A stretch of DNA of 64,000 bases, from contig OY757021.1 of NCBI GenBank assembly GCA_963580285.1, positions 94,413,221 to 94,477,220 of the forward strand, given 5' to 3'. Positions 20,902 to 30,955 of the stretch are shown piece after piece (the stretch's first letter is position 1; the number at the start of each line of letters is the position of its first letter). The notes under the pieces were generated by a model. The model had not been told where the DNA came from. It was given only the letters and a program-made list of their open reading frames with translations, and made no database searches. The position numbers and the translations under genes were made by a program. The stretch is from Lucinisca nassula (lineage: Eukaryota; Mollusca; Bivalvia; Lucinida; Lucinidae).

Positions 20902-22941
20902 CAGTACGGCTCAGGTATTTGAACCGTTTTTCTTTTTCATTCCGCGGACAACTTTTTAAATCCGCGTTTTTCCGCCGAATGGTTTGGAGTAAACAACTCC
21001 GAGTGAAAATATTTTACTCCAAGTTATGCGCTTGATATTCCGAGGAAATTCCGCGGACCTCATAGCTTACCTGTGATATTTGGAGTGTTTGCGAGTATTT
21101 GCGAGTGGTGATTAATTTAAATAAACATGTGTCGCCGGTGCGACGTATCAGAGGCCAATAATGGCGGCCGAAACCCGTCAAAATTTCGCTGACAGTTATC
21201 ACTTTGATTATTTGTTTCTCACTTGTCCGATAATACTTCACATTAAAATTATTAAAGAATGAAAGACAAATGATTATATTATATCAAAATAATTTTCTTT
21301 TTTTTAAAATATCAAAATTACATGGAGAAATTTTGAGTTCGAAATGACCGATTTTGCAGTTTTAAAGAAGCCAATAATGGCGGCCGAAACCCGTCAAAAT
21401 TTCGCTGACAGTTATCACCTTTGATTATTTGTTTCTCAATTGTCCGATAATACTTCACATTAAAATTATTAAAGAATGAAAGACAAATGATTATATTATA
21501 TCAAAATAATTTTCTTTTTTTGAAAATAACAAAATTACATGGAGAAATTTTGAGTTCAAAATGACCGATTTTGCAGTTTAAAAGAAGTCAATAATGGCGG
21601 CCGAAATCCGTTAAAATTTCGCTGACAGTTATCACCTTTGATTATTTGTTTCTCATTTGTCCGATTATACTTCACATTAAAATTATTAAAGAATGAAAGA
21701 CAAATGATTATATTATATCAAAATAATTTTCTTTTTTTGAAAATCTTAAAATTACATGGAGAAATTTTCAGTTCAAAATGACCGATTTTGCAGTTTATAA
21801 GAAGCCAATAATGGCGGCCGAAACCCGTCAAAATTTCGCTGACAGTTATCACCTTTGATTATTTGTTTCTCAATCGTCCGATAATACTTCACATTAAAAT
21901 TATTAAAGAATGAAAGACAAATGATTATATTATATCAAAATAATTTTCTTTTTTTGGAAATAACAAAATTACATGGAGAAATTTTGAGTTCAAAATGACC
22001 GATTTTGCAGTTTAAAAGAAGTCAATAATGGCGGCCGAAATCCGTTAAAATTTCGCTGACAGTTATCACCTTTGATTATTTGTTTCTCATTTGTCCGATT
22101 ATACTACACATTAAAATTATTAAAGAATGAAAGACAAATGATTATATTAAATCAAAATAATTTTCTTTTTTTGGAAATCTTAAAATTACATGGAGAAATT
22201 TTGAGATCAAAATGACCGATTTTGCAGTTTAGAAGAAGCCAATAATGGCGGCCGAAACCCGTCAAAATTTCGCTGACAGTTATCACCTTTGATTATTTGT
22301 TTCTCAATTGTCCGATTATACTACTAATTAAAATTATTACAGAATGAAAGACAAATGGTTATATTATATCAAAATAATTTTCTTTTTTTGAAAATATCAA
22401 AATTACATGGAGAAATTTTGAGTTCAAAATGACCGATTTTCCTGTAATTTTATAATGTTCAACATGCTTTCAATTGCGGACTTGAAAGAGTTGTATGTAC
22501 TCGTCATGCCCAATTGATTCCCTTGTTTGAAATCACTGTGCAGTTTCACACCCTGGGAAATTAATGATTACCTCTTTGTTGACTTTTGACATTGTTTACA
22601 TAATAATAACTATAATTGATAATTATTATCTTATAATTATATATAAATAGATATGATGGTAAAAGAACATTAAATAAACAAAAAAAAATGCCCAGGTATT
22701 TCGTCAAATTCCTCCGAGTATTTCCGCATAACTTCGCGAGAAAATATTGCCTCCAGGTACGATATTACGACTCGGAATAATTTCGCGAAACTTCGCGTAC
22801 CGCGGACCTTGCGAGTGTTTTCGAGAAGTGTCCGCCGAATATATACATATACTCGGAACAATTCCGAGTGTTTTTGAAAGTATTCGAAACGCCGAGATTC
22901 GGAATAAAGAGTTTTTTGGTTCTTATACCTGAGCCGTACTG
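20902..22941. mobile_element. TA-type 2,040-bp TIR element (T4) with an internal satellite
   Basis: Ends are CAGTACGGCTCAGGTAT and its exact inverse (22925-22941), with weaker pairing further in. It is flanked by TA (20900-20901 and 22942-22943); neighbouring 158-bp units read GGTTTACTATATGG, showing a TA duplication. Subterminal regions are rich in CCGCGGAC and ATTCCGAG/CTCGGAAT motifs. The middle is a six-unit 217-bp satellite. No transposase frame; a large non-autonomous Tc1/mariner-type element. Confidence 0.88.
21156..22440 (+). repeat. 217-bp satellite, six units, alternating A/B (434-bp higher order)
   Basis: CAATAATGGCGGCCGAAA starts at 21156, 21372, 21589, 21806, 22023 and 22240 (spacings 216, then 217). 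Units 2, 4 and 6 read GCCAATAATGG...AAACCCGTCAAAA; units 3 and 5 read GTCAATAATGG...AAATCCGTTAAAA, with linked differences later in the unit (AATAACAAAATT in 2 and 4, AATCTTAAAATT in 3 and 5). This is a dimeric higher-order repeat, the pattern left by unequal exchange of two-unit blocks. Confidence 0.9.
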
Positions 22942-23832
22942 TATATGGAACTAAGTCAAGGGCAGATAATTCAAAAACCAAAAATGCAAGAGTTGTCTTC
23001 CTTGTTCATGACACATCGTCTCAGTGTGATGAATGCACCTGTGAAGTTTCATGAATATATTCCATAAGGTTTAGGAGTTATGGCCCGGACACGGTTTACT
23101 ATATGGAACTAAGTCAAGGGCAGATAATTCAAAAACCAAAAATGCAAGAGTTGTCTTCCTTATTCATGCCACATCCTCTCAGTGTGATGAATGCACCTGT
23201 GAAGTTTCATGAATATATTCCATACGGTTTAGGAGTTATGGCCCGGACACAGTTTACTATATGGAACTAAGTCAAGGGCAGATAATTCAAAAACCAAAAA
23301 TGCAAGAGTTGTCTTCCTTGTTAATGACACATCGTCTCAGTGTGATGAATGCACCTGTGAAGTTTCACGAATATATTCCATAGGGTTCAGGAGTTATGGT
23401 CCGGACACGGTTTACTATATGGAACTAAGTCAAGGGCAGATAATTCAAAAACCAAAAATGCAAGAGTTGTCTTCCTTGTTCATGACACATTTTCTCGGTG
23501 TGATGAATGCACCTGTGAAGTTTCATTGATATATTCCGTACAGTTTAGGAGTTATGGCCCGGACACGGTTTACTATATGGAACTAAGTCAAGGGCAGCTA
23601 ATTCAAAAACCAAAAATGAAAAAGTTGTCTTCCTTGTTCATGACACATCGTCTCAGTGTGATGAATGCACCTGTGAAGTTTCATGAATATATTCCATATG
23701 GTTTAGGAGTTATGGCCCGGACACGATGTCGGGACGGACGAACGAATGGACGAATGGACAAACGGACAAAGGGACGGACAGGGGTAACACTTAATGCCCT
23801 TTCCACCATTCTTCCAATGGCGGGGGCATAAT

Positions 23833-23980
23833 AAAGCCTTCCACCATACCTCTACCATACATGTAGTTTTAAGGTTTGTCTTTGCATATAATATGCATTG
23901 CTAATATCTTTTTTTTATTTTGGATAACTTTTTGGCCATTTTGTGGGAGAAAAAACTGTCTTTTTGCTTTCTACTTTTAA
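23833..23980. other. Short spacer
   Basis: TTTTTTGGCCATTTTGTGGGA-type sequence near 23926-23955 resembles part of retroposon R (about 40205-40235). Otherwise no signal. Confidence 0.35.
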
Positions 23981-24153
23981 CCCATTTTGTACCAGAAACC
24001 CCAAAATGGCATCTGATCAGGGCCTACAAAGTTTGCAAAGAAATCAGCCATTTTCCAAGCAAAGTTTGAAGAAAACACAACCCGACACCCCTAAATTTTG
24101 AAATGGACTTGTGCTATATATAAGGTGGAAGATTCCATTTTGTACAAAAATGG
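23981..24153 (+). mobile_element. piggyBac-type MITE pB2, internally deleted (173 bp)
   Basis: TTAA at 23977-23980 and 24154-24157; CCCATTTTGTACCAGAAACC at the left and GATTCCATTTTGTACAAAAATGG at the right. The left arm of the central palindrome is deleted (CCAAAATGGCATCTGATCAGG). Confidence 0.8.
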
Positions 24154-24321
24154 TTAATAACAGTGCCGTTGCTTAATCAACTTCAATTCTATTTAACACA
24201 AAAGTGGTTAACAGGTAGAGTGCATAACTGATAACAGTTACTGCCCTTGTTGAATCAGTGGAAGGGAGAAAATGACCACAAAAGATCATACTGCCGACCC
24301 AGCAGGTAAATGGAGAATACC

Positions 24322-24455
24322 AGGTGAGTGTCTTTTGATATCAAGTTTATCAGGCAAGGCTTCGAGAATGCTTGTAGAATCGCGAGGCTTGCCAAGTGAT
24401 TCTACATGCGTTCTCGAAGCTGAGCCTGATAAACTTGATATCAAACGACACGCAT
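24322..24455. repeat. Large foldback hairpin with GCGAGGCTTG loop
   Basis: Arms pair over ~60 bp: ATACCAG, TTTGATATCAAGTTTATCAGGC, GGCTTCGAGAATGC and GTAGAATC on the left with GATTCTAC, GCGTTCTCGAAGC, GCCTGATAAACTTGATATCAAA and CTGGTAT on the right. The loop is GCGAGGCTTGCCAAGT (24382-24397). A 76-codon open frame runs through it by symmetry. See the hairpin at 12049-12148 for the shared loop. Confidence 0.75.
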
Positions 24456-24852
24456 CTGGTATTTTATTTATCAGTTTATCCCCTTGTACACTCTTAAATT
24501 AGCAGTTTAATTAGTCATTACGATCAGTTAGCGATGGTCCTCAGTGCGTCTCAACATTCCGGCGGTCGATATATTTTGTATCAGTTGACAATATTTTTCC
24601 TATAATATTTTTTTTTTAAGTAATTTTTCCATTTTGTCAAGCAATAATAGCATTTTTCCATTTTTCTAGTAGTCTGTTCATTCATAAAAGTGCAATGTCA
24701 TGTTGACCTGATAAAGCTCTTGTCCTGAAATAGCATATCTTTATCAGGTCAGTGTGCTGCAGTGCAATTAATAAATAGGGTAACTGATAAAATTCAAACC
24801 CATGATCTCCTGATCACCTCAGTCAGAAGCACGTCCAGCTGAGCCACCTTAA
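24456..24852. other. Gene-free stretch with a tRNA-like scrap
   Basis: Positions about 24785-24850 read in reverse as TGGCTCAGCTGGACGTGC ... GATCATGGGTTTGAATTT, resembling tRNA A-box and B-box segments; most likely the head of an old tRNA-derived SINE rather than a gene, since no cloverleaf 3' stem is visible. The remainder is AT-rich. Confidence 0.4.
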
Positions 24853-25035
24853 CCCTTATCCTGCTGAATTATTTTATTAGCCACACCCATTTCCGACTAT
24901 CAGCCAATCAGATAACATGATATAATGTTTCAGTCCAAATTCATAAACTGAATGACAGTGTAGATCCTGATCAGATCTAATCTGGATCTACACTGTTTTC
25001 AAAGGTAGGGGCTGTCGTGAACAGCAGGTTAAGAG
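24853..25035 (+). mobile_element. piggyBac-type MITE pB1, slightly deleted (183 bp)
   Basis: TTAA at 24849-24852 and 25036-25039. CCCTTATCCTGCTGAATTATT at the left, GAACAGCAGGTTAAGAG at the right. The central palindrome is shortened to GATCCTGATCAGATCTAATCTGGATC. Confidence 0.8.
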
Positions 25036-25097
25036 TTAAGTACAATCAATATTGTCATTCGTCAAGGCTTGTAACAAATTCTAATATGCAATATTAA

Positions 25098-25996
25098 GGG
25101 CATATGCTACGAAATACTTCCCACATTGAAAACTGTTTAAGAGTCTCTATATGTTCAGCATCATATACTGGCTCACCAAATTTGAAATAAAAAACATATG
25201 TCACCGTGCTGAATCTTAAGTAATATGAACAAGAAGGAAATCACCCTAAACTGTTCTCCCAGAAATATCAGAAAACAACCATGTAAGTAAATCGCATGTC
25301 AAAAATGACTTTTGCCTAGCTTTGAAACATTTATTTCAGTCACAATGATATATTAAAAGATACTGCTGCCTTATTTTAGCCTATTTTTCAAGCTCAGAAT
25401 TTTTTTGGCAAAACCAATTTTGTCATCAACCAAAATATCTTTAAAAATAATTCATTGTCTGCAATGTATTGGACCATACAGAAAAATTCTACATTGAAAT
25501 TTTCATAAAACAAGGTTTTTTCTCTAGAGAATGTTTTCAGGGAATAGAAAATTTAAAGAAAACTAGGGGTCACCGTGCTAATTTCTGTTTTATTAAACAA
25601 ACCGTTCCCCTACCCCCAGCTGAAATACATGGTAAAAATTGATATAAATTCTATGAAAAGATGGTGAATCACACACAGATAACTTGGATTTTACTTGTAA
25701 ATAGCAGCTGGCCATAATATGCATTACAACAAATCGTTTAAGTAAGTCTGTAACCATTTAGGTTGATCTGATCTTCAGTAAATGCCGAAAAATTAAAATT
25801 TTTAAAAGTTGCAATGTTCCAGTTTCAGTGAAGTTTATAGCCAAGCTGAACATGTTTAATAATGAAATGAACCCAAAACAATATCTGTTCCACAAATTTC
25901 AACCATTTCCTTACCCAAGAATGGTAAAATGTTGGCTCTGGCATAACTTTCATTTTTGATGATCATACAAAAATGGTGAATTCGTAGCATTTGTCT
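25098..25996. mobile_element. TTAA-flanked 0.9-kb TIR element
   Basis: The left end is TTAA then GGGCATATGCTACGAAAT; the right end, reversed, is TTAA then AGACAAATGCTACGAATT, i.e. imperfect TIRs sharing ATGCTACGAA. TTAA at 25094-25097 and 25997-26000 suggests a TTAA target. The interior is AT-rich and unique, with GTCACCGTGCT twice (25201, 25569), and no long open frame. Superfamily only suggested. Confidence 0.6.
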
Positions 25997-26003
25997 TTAA
26001 GAC

Positions 26004-28112
26004 TTTTTATGCCCCCGCGTATTCGGAGAATACCGGAAGGACATTAAGATTTACCCCTGTCTGTCCGTTCGTCCGTTGTCCGGGCCATAACTCCTAAACC
26101 GTATGGAATATATTCATGAAACTTCACAGGTGCATTCATCACACTGAGACAATGTGTCATGAACAAGGAAGACAACTCCTGCTTGTTTAGTTTTTGAATT
26201 ATCTGCCCTTGACTTACTTCCATATATAGTCAAATGGTATGTCGTGTCCAGGCCATAACTCCTAAACCATATGGAATATATTCATGAAACTTCACAGGTG
26301 CATTCATCACACTTAGACGATGTGTCATGAACAAGGAAGACAACTCTTGCATTTTTGGTTTTTGAATTATCTGCCCTTGACTTAGTACCATATAGTAAAC
26401 CGTGTCCGGGCCATAACTCCTAAACCGTATGGAATATATTCATGAAACTTCACAGGTGCATTCAGCACACTGAGACGATGTGTCATGAACAAGGAAGACA
26501 ACTCTTGCATTTTTGGTTTTTGAATTATCTGCCCTTGACTTAGTACCAAATAGTAAACCGTGTCCGGGCCATAACTCCTAAACCATATGGAATATATTCA
26601 TGAAACTTCACAGGTGCTTTCAGCACACTGAGACGATGTGTCATGAACAAGGAAGACAACTCTTACATTTTTGGTTTTTGGATTATCTGCCCTTGATGCA
26701 TATGTTTTATGATTGATTTGAAGTACATTTGTAATATTTTTATCCCCTCGCACAACATAGTTGTGGGGGAGGGGATATAGCATAACTTCACACAAATGTT
26801 CCTTATAAAAAAATCTCGAGCGAGTTCGACTTTCAAGGTCATGACCTCAAGGTCAAGGTCACTGTGGCTATTTTTAGAAAAACTTTGTCATCGCTCTGGC
26901 GCCTACATATCTTCACTGATTTCAATATAACTTCACACAAATGTTCCTTATGACAATATCTTGAGCGAGTTTGACTTTAAAGGTCATGACCTCAAGGTCA
27001 AGGTCACTGTAGCTATTTTTAGAAAAACTTTGGTATCGCTCTAGCGCCTACATTTCTCCATTGATTTCAATATAACTTCACACAAATGTTTGACTTTCAA
27101 GGTCATGACCTCAAGGTCACTGTGGCTATTTTTAGAAAAACTTTGTCATCGCTCCAGCGCCTACATTTCTTCTCTGATTTCAATATTACTTCACACAAAT
27201 GTTTCTTATGACAATATGTCGAGCAAGTTAACTTCACACAAATGTTCCTTATGACAATATCTCGTGCGATTTTGACTTTCAAGGTCAAGGTCACTGTGGC
27301 TATTTTTAGAAAAATTTTGTCATCACTCTAGCGCCTATATTTCTTCACCGATTTCAATATAACTTCACACAAATGTTCCTTATGATATCTCTAGCGAGTT
27401 CCACTTTCAAAGTCAAGGTCACAATGGCTATTTTTAGAAAAACTTTGTCATCACTCTAGTACTTACATTTCTTCACTGATTTCAATATAACTTCACACAA
27501 ATGTTCCTTATGACAATATCTCAAGCCATTTTCGACTTTCAAGGTCAAGGTCACAATGGCTATTTTCAGAAAAACTTTGTCATCGCTCTAGCGACTACAT
27601 TTCTTCACTGATTTCAATATAACTTCACACAAATGTTCCTTATGACAATACCTTGAGCGAGTTTGACTTTGAAGGTCAAGGTCACTGTGGCTATTTTTAG
27701 AAAAACTTTGTCATGGCTCTAGTGCTTTCATTTCTTCACAGATTTCAGTATAACTTCACACAAATGTTCCTTATGACAATATCTCGAGCTATTTCAACTT
27801 TCAAGGTCAAGGTTACTGTGGCTATTTTTAGAAAAACTTTGTCATCGCTCTAGTGCCTATATTTATTGATGGATGTTAATAGAACTTCACACAAATGTTT
27901 CTTATGATAATATCTCAAGTTGCTTTGACTTTCCAGGTCATGACCTCAAGGTCAAGGTCATTGTGGCTATTTTTAGAAAAACTGTCAATGCTCTACCGCC
28001 TACATTTATGATTTTAATATAATTTATGATTGATTTGAGGTACATTTGCAATATTTTTTATGAATGGCATCTGGCGGGGGCATCCGTGTCCTATGGACAC
28101 TTTTTCTAGTTT
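26004..28112 (-). mobile_element. Helitron-like element H2, inverted copy of H1
   Basis: Reads as the reverse of H1: TTATGCCCCCGC and GTCTGTCCGTTCGTCCG at the left, then 158-bp units (CCATAACTCCTAAAC at 26085, 26253, 26411, 26569), and at the right GGCGGGGGCATCCGTGTCCTATGGACAC (hairpin) with TTTTTCTAG. Between the satellite and the hairpin lies a different array at 26743-28022. About 5.3 kb separates the oppositely oriented H1 and H2 arrays. Confidence 0.82.
26741..28060 (+). repeat. ~130-bp array with terminal hairpin, inside H2, flanked by ~37-bp direct repeats
   Basis: Starts with the hairpin TATCCCCTC...GAGGGGATA (26741-26777), followed by about ten units based on CACACAAATGTTCCTTATGAC, AAGGTCATGACCTCAAGGTC and CTATTTTTAGAAAAACTTTG. 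It is flanked by two near-identical ~37-bp copies of TTTATGATTGATTTGAAGTAC-type sequence (26706-26742 and 28023-28060). The hairpin start looks like the end of another array-bearing element captured by H2. Confidence 0.65.
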
Positions 28113-28168
28113 GTCCTTATTTAATGTCTGATATCACTGAACTTCTTATTTCGTACTTACGTTGTTAA

Positions 28169-28386
28169 CCCATTCTTACAAGGAGACCTGTAAAAGGGAC
28201 AGAGACAAATGCTGCAGACCCATATCGGTGCCACATCATGCATTGACCAGTTGGAGTCTACATTGTTTGGTAACAGGATTTTCTGTCAAAAATAGAATAA
28301 AAACGAAAAAAGGCCAGACACCCCTTAAATGACAACTGGACTTGTCCAACATATAACAGTGAAAGAGTCCACCAGTATACAATGGG
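28169..28386 (-). mobile_element. MITE pB3, diverged
   Basis: TTAA at 28165-28168, decayed CTAA at 28387-28390. In reverse it carries CCCATTGTATACTGGTGGAC, TTGGACAAGTCCA and TTTTTGACAGAAAATCCTGTTA. The left third (CCCATTCTTACAAGG...) is diverged. Confidence 0.7.
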
Positions 28387-28435
28387 CTAATTCTGAATTC
28401 AATACTACTTACGCATAAAAACACTGGTTTCCGGA

Positions 28436-28590
28436 GTACCGTAAAAATCCTAAAAAAAAATCGGACGTTTTGAGGGCTATAATTCTCCTAAAATTTTAAC
28501 AAATTTGCTTCATGCCCCAGCAAGGAGACAGAATGAGGAAACAGTGTAGACCCTGATCAGACTGCTTCTGTAGCTCCTGACTAGGGGTAT
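28436..28590 (+). mobile_element. Family F4 MITE, truncated
   Basis: GTAAAAATCCTAAAAAAAAATC, ATTCTCCTAAAATTTTAACAAA, CAGCAAGGAGACAGAATG, GTGTAGACCCTGATCAGACTGC; the right palindrome arm and right end are missing. Confidence 0.65.
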
Positions 28591-28757
28591 TGTATCAAGG
28601 ATAATATGGGGATAACTTTTCTAATATCTCCTTCAATATCAAGAATTGTATTACAAGGAACTAGGAGTAAAGGGATAATTTTTCTTTTTTTTTTCTTTTT
28701 ATGCATACACTGTGGGCACAGGTCAATTTGTGGATATTTTTTCTTATTTTGCCATTA
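28591..28757. other. Short unique spacer
   Basis: AT-rich with a T run near 28680-28698; nothing else supported. Confidence 0.35.
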
Positions 28758-29609
28758 CACCCCAGTTACACAGACGGTCGGTCCCCAATCGGTCATTTTA
28801 TATTAAATTTCTCACTGTTTTGATCGGTTGTCATGCATGATTTTATTTCTGGTTTTCTGTGTAAACAGTCATCGGTGATGGACAAGTGTTGAATCGGTTA
28901 ACCAAACATTTCATCGGTTACTGGTAGGTGACCGAAAGCACCTCAAACAGGGTTGGATCGGTGATAAGGATGTTTTCATCAATAAAATACTGAAATACTA
29001 ACCATTTTTATCGTTTGTAAATCGGAGCTAAATCGGGCGTATCGCTGATTAATCGGTATTTGATAGCTAGTCATCGGTGCTTAAACACTTTGTCAGATAT
29101 GGTCGGTGATTCATATTTGGTTATCTTTGTCCGATCGGCGATATCCGTGATTAAGAGCTTGCATATCTCGTGCTATAGGTTGCTGTCGGTTCTTTTATTA
29201 AAACCCACCGATGACACGATGGCGGCAACCGATCGATCACAGATTGGGTCCCTATTAACCACCGATCAAAACCGACAAAATCCCACATTTTAATTCTCAT
29301 CTTTTTTCTATCGGTGGTAAGTATTAGTTGATCAGTTGCTTATCGGTGGGTGGCCCATCGGTGATATCAGTTGTAGACAGCTTGTCTATCGATATAATTA
29401 TGTAAAATATTTTCACCGATCGAGAATTTCAAATATGTGTAAAAATTCGAATTGGTGATTTTTCACAAATAAAACTTATCTTTCCCCAATAGCAGTTGAT
29501 AGGTGGAAAACAGGTGACCAATAGGTGATATTGGGGTTAAATACTTTGTCATCGGTTCACGCTAAAAAAACTACCGATCAGTCACCGATGGCTCTGTGTA
29601 ACTGGGGTG
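28758..29609. mobile_element. 852-bp TIR element saturated with ATCGGT motifs
   Basis: Perfect 17-bp TIRs CACCCCAGTTACACAGA, flanked by TTA on each side (28755-28757 and 29610-29612), a 3-bp target typical of PIF/Harbinger-type elements. The interior has at least 18 exact ATCGGT or ACCGAT hexamers, in both orientations, plus variants (GTCGGT, ATCGGC). No transposase; the 77-codon frame at 29060-29293 has no recognisable domain and crosses several motifs. Confidence 0.85.
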
Positions 29610-29883
29610 TTAATAAGTTCTGAATAGTTAGATCCTTTGGAAGCAAAGAATACACCAAATAAATGAAAATAGCAGACCCAGTTTTATTGAGTAGGACGGG
29701 GACGTTAAACCTCAAATCAAACAAAACTGTTCATGACCAGTACTGAAATGTGCAACACCAGCCATGCCCTCTAGTGCCGGCTTAAGCCACGCCCTCTAGT
29801 GCTGACTTAAGCAGAACTCTATTTTCAAAATGATTCTAAAATCAACTCAGTGATCCCAAAGGACCAGAAACTATAATCTGCAC
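29610..29883. other. Spacer with SINE S1 tail
   Basis: Positions 29690-29727 are the S1 3' end (GGACGTTAAACCTCAAATC, AAACAAAA). Positions 29628-29660 (ATCCTTTGGAAGCAAAGAATACACCA) match 43735-43765, so this is a dispersed repeat. GCCACGCCCTCTAGTGC occurs twice (29760-29810). Confidence 0.5.
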
Positions 29884-30046
29884 TAACCTTATCCTGCTGA
29901 GCATGACGTCGAATGGCTGATCAGAATCTACACTGTCATGCAATTTGTGAAATCGACAGATACATTATATCAAGTAATTTGATTGGTGGATAGTCAGAAA
30001 TAGGTGTGGCAAAATCAATTTATTCAGCAGGATAAGCCTTGTTAAA
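29884..30046 (-). mobile_element. MITE pB1, deleted copy
   Basis: CCTTATCCTGCTGAGC at the left; TTCAGCAGGATAAGCCTTGTTAA at the right; ATCAAGTAATTTGATTGG and GGTGTGGC within. Most of the central palindrome is deleted (GAATGGCTGATCAGAATC). Confidence 0.65.
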
Positions 30047-30172
30047 ACATGTCATGTTGAGGGTACTTTTTAGAATAAGAAAAGAAAAATCATCGCCAAA
30101 TATTCCTCAGTAATCCTACTTATGCTATGCTTACAGGTAACTCACCAAGTACAGTGAAATTTCTACTATTAA

Positions 30173-30393
30173 CCCTTTTTGTACCAAATGGAATCTTCCT
30201 CCTTATATATAGCAGGAGTCCATTTCAAAATTTAGGGGTGTCAGGTAATGTTTTCTTCAAAATTTATTTGGAAAATGACTGAACCTTTAGCAAAAAGTGA
30301 AGGCCCTGATCAGACGCCGCAAAACGCGGCGTCTGATCTGGGCCTGCACTGTTTGCCAGGCTACCCGTTTAGGGGTTTCTGGTACTGAATGGG
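30173..30393 (-). mobile_element. piggyBac-type MITE pB2, complete (221 bp)
   Basis: TTAA at 30169-30172 and 30394-30397; CCCTTTTTGTACCAAATGG at the left, GTACTGAATGGG at the right. The centre is CAGACGCCGCAAAACGCGGCGTCTG. Best pB2 reference here, and the guide to the ends of the copy split by HLE-C1. Confidence 0.88.
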
Positions 30394-30499
30394 TTAAGAC
30401 CACCTAAGATTAAGACTAATTCTGCTTTAAAAAGCTTATTTAGTAGGTTGCAGTTACTCTTTCATTGAGTTTTCTGCATACGGTGTCCTTTGGTCATGG

Positions 30500-30562
30500 A
30501 CCACCTTTGGGACTGTTCAAAAGTGGTCTTAAAGACCACTTTTGAACAGTCCCAAAGGTGGT
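30500..30562. repeat. Perfect 31-bp-arm palindrome
   Basis: Arms 30500-30530 and 30532-30562 (ACCACCTTTGGGACTGTTCA... and its complement) pair without mismatch around one base. The absence of decay implies recent origin or gene conversion. Confidence 0.85.
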
Positions 30563-30852
30563 CTTAATATATGCATTTTGCTGTATTTGGTCTTAATGAA
30601 CAATAAAGATGACTTGTCCTTAACATGAAATTAGAAAATCGTTGAACTTATTATTTTTTTTACTTTTGTAATACTTAAAAGATTATCAACAACTTTAAAA
30701 TATTGGAAGAAAAGTTTTTTTTTGTTACAAAACTGATACCTTTCACTGTCAAATAGAGAGTGAAAGTTCCAGTCCATTACAAAAATATATTGTACACTTT
30801 AACAACGAAAAAACAAAAATATTAAGGTGAAAAAATTGTGATATTTTTCTTA

Positions 30853-30924
30853 TTTCTGCTCTAAAATATAGATTGAGGGTACACGCAAGAAGGTGTACCC
30901 TCAATCTATATTTAAGAGCAGAAA
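30853..30924. repeat. Near-perfect hairpin, ~32-bp arms
   Basis: TTTCTGCTCTAAAATATAGA...GGGTACAC pairs with GTGTACCC...TATATTTAAGAGCAGAAA around GCAAGAAG. Confidence 0.8.
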
Positions 30925-30955
30925 AAAGACACCTGTAAACCCGAGTTTTACTATA

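Larger units (their letters stand above)
20683..23832 (+). mobile_element. Helitron-like element H1 with 158-bp satellite
   Basis: The 5' end is TAGAAAAA, hairpin GTGTCCATAGGACAC (20689-20703), then GGATGCCCCCGCCAAATG. The 3' end is CCAATGGCGGGGGCATAATAA after a GGACGGACGAACGAATGG run, so the ends carry an inverted ATGCCCCCGCCA. The satellite unit is exactly 158 bp: ATATGGAACT starts at 22943, 23101, 23259, 23417 and 23575, with the first copy at 20743. Between copies one and two sits the 2-kb TIR element at 20902-22941. A second copy lies inverted at 26004-28112. Confidence 0.82.

Noticed and set aside
24785..24850. tRNA gene on the minus strand
   Set aside because: A-box and B-box likeness only; no closing stem.
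28441..28520. Polyadenylation region of a gene (A-rich with AAAATTTT)
   Set aside because: Matches the left part of MITE family F4 copies elsewhere in the window.
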